A stretch of DNA of 64,000 bases from Butyricimonas sp. Marseille-P3923. GTDB lineage: Bacteria > Bacteroidota > Bacteroidia > Bacteroidales > Marinifilaceae. A program made the translations under genes and the position numbers. Location: assembly GCF_900184685.1 (NCBI RefSeq), contig NZ_FXXL01000006.1:1302001-1366000 (forward strand), read 5' to 3'. The notes beneath the pieces are model-generated. The model saw only the letters and a list, made by a program, of their open reading frames with translations, ran no database searches and had not been told where the DNA came from. Positions 62,371-64,000 of the stretch are shown one piece after another. Numbering within the stretch: the stretch's first letter is position 1; every line of letters starts with the position of its first letter.

Positions 62371-64000
62371 ATGAAAAAATTAGGATTGATTTTTGTTAGT
62401 TGCGTCCTCTCGCTGTTTGCCGTCCAAAAGACGTATGCGCAGGCTCAGGACAAGTTATTGCAACTATTGAAGGAAGAGTTGGCAGCCGATATGAAAGAGC
62501 TGCAGAAGCAGGAGAATCCTCCTTACCACATGAATTTTCGGGTAATGGATGATCGTACCGTGAATATCTCGAGTGCTTTCGGGGCGACAATGCGGGCACA
62601 GGAGCAACATGTACGTTCTTTGGTGCCGCAGATTCGGGTGGGAGATACGATTCTGGATAACTTTAAATATAACGCCATGGGGGCTCAGCCTGACCGGAAC
62701 GGGAATTACCGGATGGCTTATATCGGGTTGGATGACGAGAACGGGATTGATGCAACGCGTCAGGCAATTTGGTACGAGGTGATGCAACGTTATAATTTTG
62801 CCACGGAAGCTTACGAGCAGGCAAAGACGCAGAGTAAGGTAAGCGTTGCCGACGAGGATAAAGCTCCTTCTTTCTCTGCAGCCCCGGTAGAGAAATATTA
62901 CGAGGCCCCGATTCCTGCCGAGAAGCAGGCTATCGATATTCCCGCGTGGGAAAAGAAACTGAACGAGGTTTCCGCCGTGTTCAAGAGTGAACCTTTATTA
63001 CAGAGCGGGGAAACAAGCCTGACCTTCCGGGTATTGCGTACCTATTTCGTGAATACCGAGGGCACGGAAGTGGTGCAGAACCGCACGTATGCCCGTGTCA
63101 TGATGAGTGCTTCGATGAAAGCGGATGACGGGATGGAATTGCCTTTGAATATGTCTTATTTTGCTTACGAGTTGAAAGACCTTCCTGATGCAAGCATCAT
63201 GATTGCCGATGCGAAAAAAATGATTGAGCGTTTGAAAGTATTGCGTGTTGCCCCGGTCGTTGATCCTTACACGGGTCCTGCATTGTTGTCGGGTCCTGCA
63301 AGCGGTGTCTTCTTCCATGAAATTTTCGGTCACCGTATCGAGGGACATCGTTTGAAATCGGGAGGACAGACCTTCAAGAAAATGGTAGGTGAATACGTGT
63401 TGCCGAAAGAATTCCAAGTATATTGCGATCCGACTTTACGCAGTTATGCAGGGGAGGAATTGAACGGGTTCTACCTGTATGATGATCAAGGTGCAAAAGC
63501 ACGTCGTGTAGATGTAGTGAAAGATGGTATATTAAGGGAATTCCTAATGAGTCGTGTGCCTTTGGACGGATTCCCTCGCACGAACGGACACGCTCGTACT
63601 TCCGGAGGTGGTGATCCTGTTTCCCGTCAGTCTAACTTGGTGGTGGAAACGACAGCCCCGAAAACGGAGGCGGAATTACGTCAGATGTTGCTGGAAGAAG
63701 CTAAAAAGCAAGGAAAAGAATACGGTTATTATTTCAAAGAAGTAACGAGCGGTTTCACGTTGACCGGTGAAGGCGGTAGCTTGAACTCCTTTAACGTGAC
63801 CCCGTTGGAAGTGTATCGGATATATGTTGACGGTCGTCCGGACGAATTGGTTCGCGGAGTGGATTTGATCGGAACCCCGTTATCCATGTTCTCCAATATC
63901 GTGTGCGGTGGTGATACCCCAAGCGTGTTCACGGGCGAGTGTGGTGCTGAATCCGGTTGGGTGCCTGTTACGGCTAGTTCCCCGATGATTCTGGTAAATA
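62371..64000 (+). CDS. TldD/PmbA-family metallopeptidase, secreted (3' end cut by window)
   Basis: The frame runs from ATG 62371 to the window edge with 543 residues and no stop. A signal peptide (MKKLGLIFVSCVLSLFAVQKTYAQ) makes it an exported member, unlike cytoplasmic TldD. Residues 24-290 are the N-terminal domain; the peptidase motif HEIFGHRIEG (H316, E317, H321: HExxxH, as in TldD) lies in the ASGVFFHEIFGHRIEGHRL region, and the TldD C-terminal domain follows (FPRTNGHARTSGGGDPVSRQSNLVV, GEGGSLNSFNVTPLEVY). In Bacteroidales these exported proteins often occur in pairs, so a partner may lie just outside the window. Substrate unknown; TldD/E cleave small peptides or modified peptides. Confidence 0.9.
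   Translation, partial: MKKLGLIFVSCVLSLFAVQKTYAQAQDKLLQLLKEELAADMKELQKQENPPYHMNFRVMDDRTVNISSAFGATMRAQEQHVRSLVPQIRVGDTILDNFKYNAMGAQPDRNGNYRMAYIGLDDENGIDATRQAIWYEVMQRYNFATEAYEQAKTQSKVSVADEDKAPSFSAAPVEKYYEAPIPAEKQAIDIPAWEKKLNEVSAVFKSEPLLQSGETSLTFRVLRTYFVNTEGTEVVQNRTYARVMMSASMKADDGMELPLNMSYFAYELKDLPDASIMIADAKKMIERLKVLRVAPVVDPYTGPALLSGPASGVFFHEIFGHRIEGHRLKSGGQTFKKMVGEYVLPKEFQVYCDPTLRSYAGEELNGFYLYDDQGAKARRVDVVKDGILREFLMSRVPLDGFPRTNGHARTSGGGDPVSRQSNLVVETTAPKTEAELRQMLLEEAKKQGKEYGYYFKEVTSGFTLTGEGGSLNSFNVTPLEVYRIYVDGRPDELVRGVDLIGTPLSMFSNIVCGGDTPSVFTGECGAESGWVPVTASSPMILVN

Overview
The window looks like chromosomal DNA of a gut Bacteroidota, order Bacteroidales. It is dense in SusC/SusD outer-membrane importer pairs, FecI-type ECF sigma / FecR anti-sigma pairs and SpII lipoproteins with acidic residues after the Cys. 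Promoters of the TTG-N19/20-TAnnTTTG type occur. The profile (many SusC/D-sigma-anti-sigma cassettes with thioredoxins and no glycoside hydrolases) would suit Odoribacteraceae such as Butyricimonas or Odoribacter, but that assignment is inference.

Layout. (1) 1-7.8 kb: end of a SusD gene, then an operon of surface lipoproteins (a zinc-metallohydrolase-like protein, an unknown Ig-like protein, a 1037-aa M6 metalloprotease, a small lipoprotein, a triple-BACON lipoprotein), closed by an intrinsic terminator. (2) 7.8-14.9 kb: SusC, SusD, fasciclin-like lipoprotein, small lipoprotein and a DUF4369/TlpA-like protein. (3) 15.0-19.5 kb, minus strand: a TonB receptor without SusD, a LuxR-type regulator, a GNAT acetyltransferase, a Crp/Fnr regulator and tRNA-Val. 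(4) 19.8-23.5 kb: Dps, PAS histidine kinase, EamA transporter (minus). (5) 23.7-33.0 kb, locus A: FecI, FecR, SusC, SusD, lipoprotein, thioredoxin. (6) 33.2-35.0 kb: class II aldolase-like gene and a YhcG/DUF1016 nuclease. (7) 35.0-42.9 kb, locus B: FecI, FecR, SusC, SusD, lipoprotein. (8) 43.0-48.9 kb: ABC ATPase, GldF/GldG-like fused permease and two tandem MutS-like ATPases in one operon. (9) 49.0-60.4 kb, locus C: FecI, FecR, SusC, SusD, lipoprotein and two thioredoxins. (10) 60.9-64.0 kb: alpha/beta hydrolase and a TldD/PmbA-like peptidase cut by the window end.

How it works together (inference). Loci A, B and C are copies of one design: the STN domain of SusC signals to FecR, which frees FecI; SusC/SusD import a ligand; a lipoprotein that resembles the SusCD-linked zinc metallohydrolase family but lacks HExxH follows; A and C add periplasmic CGPC thioredoxins. 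With the M6 protease and no glycan enzymes, peptide or disulfide-rich protein capture is the most economical guess. Stem-loops lie just before every susC and before two thioredoxin genes, and the three sigma/anti-sigma junctions share a T-rich motif. No CRISPR array, rRNA, insertion sequence or phage gene was seen.
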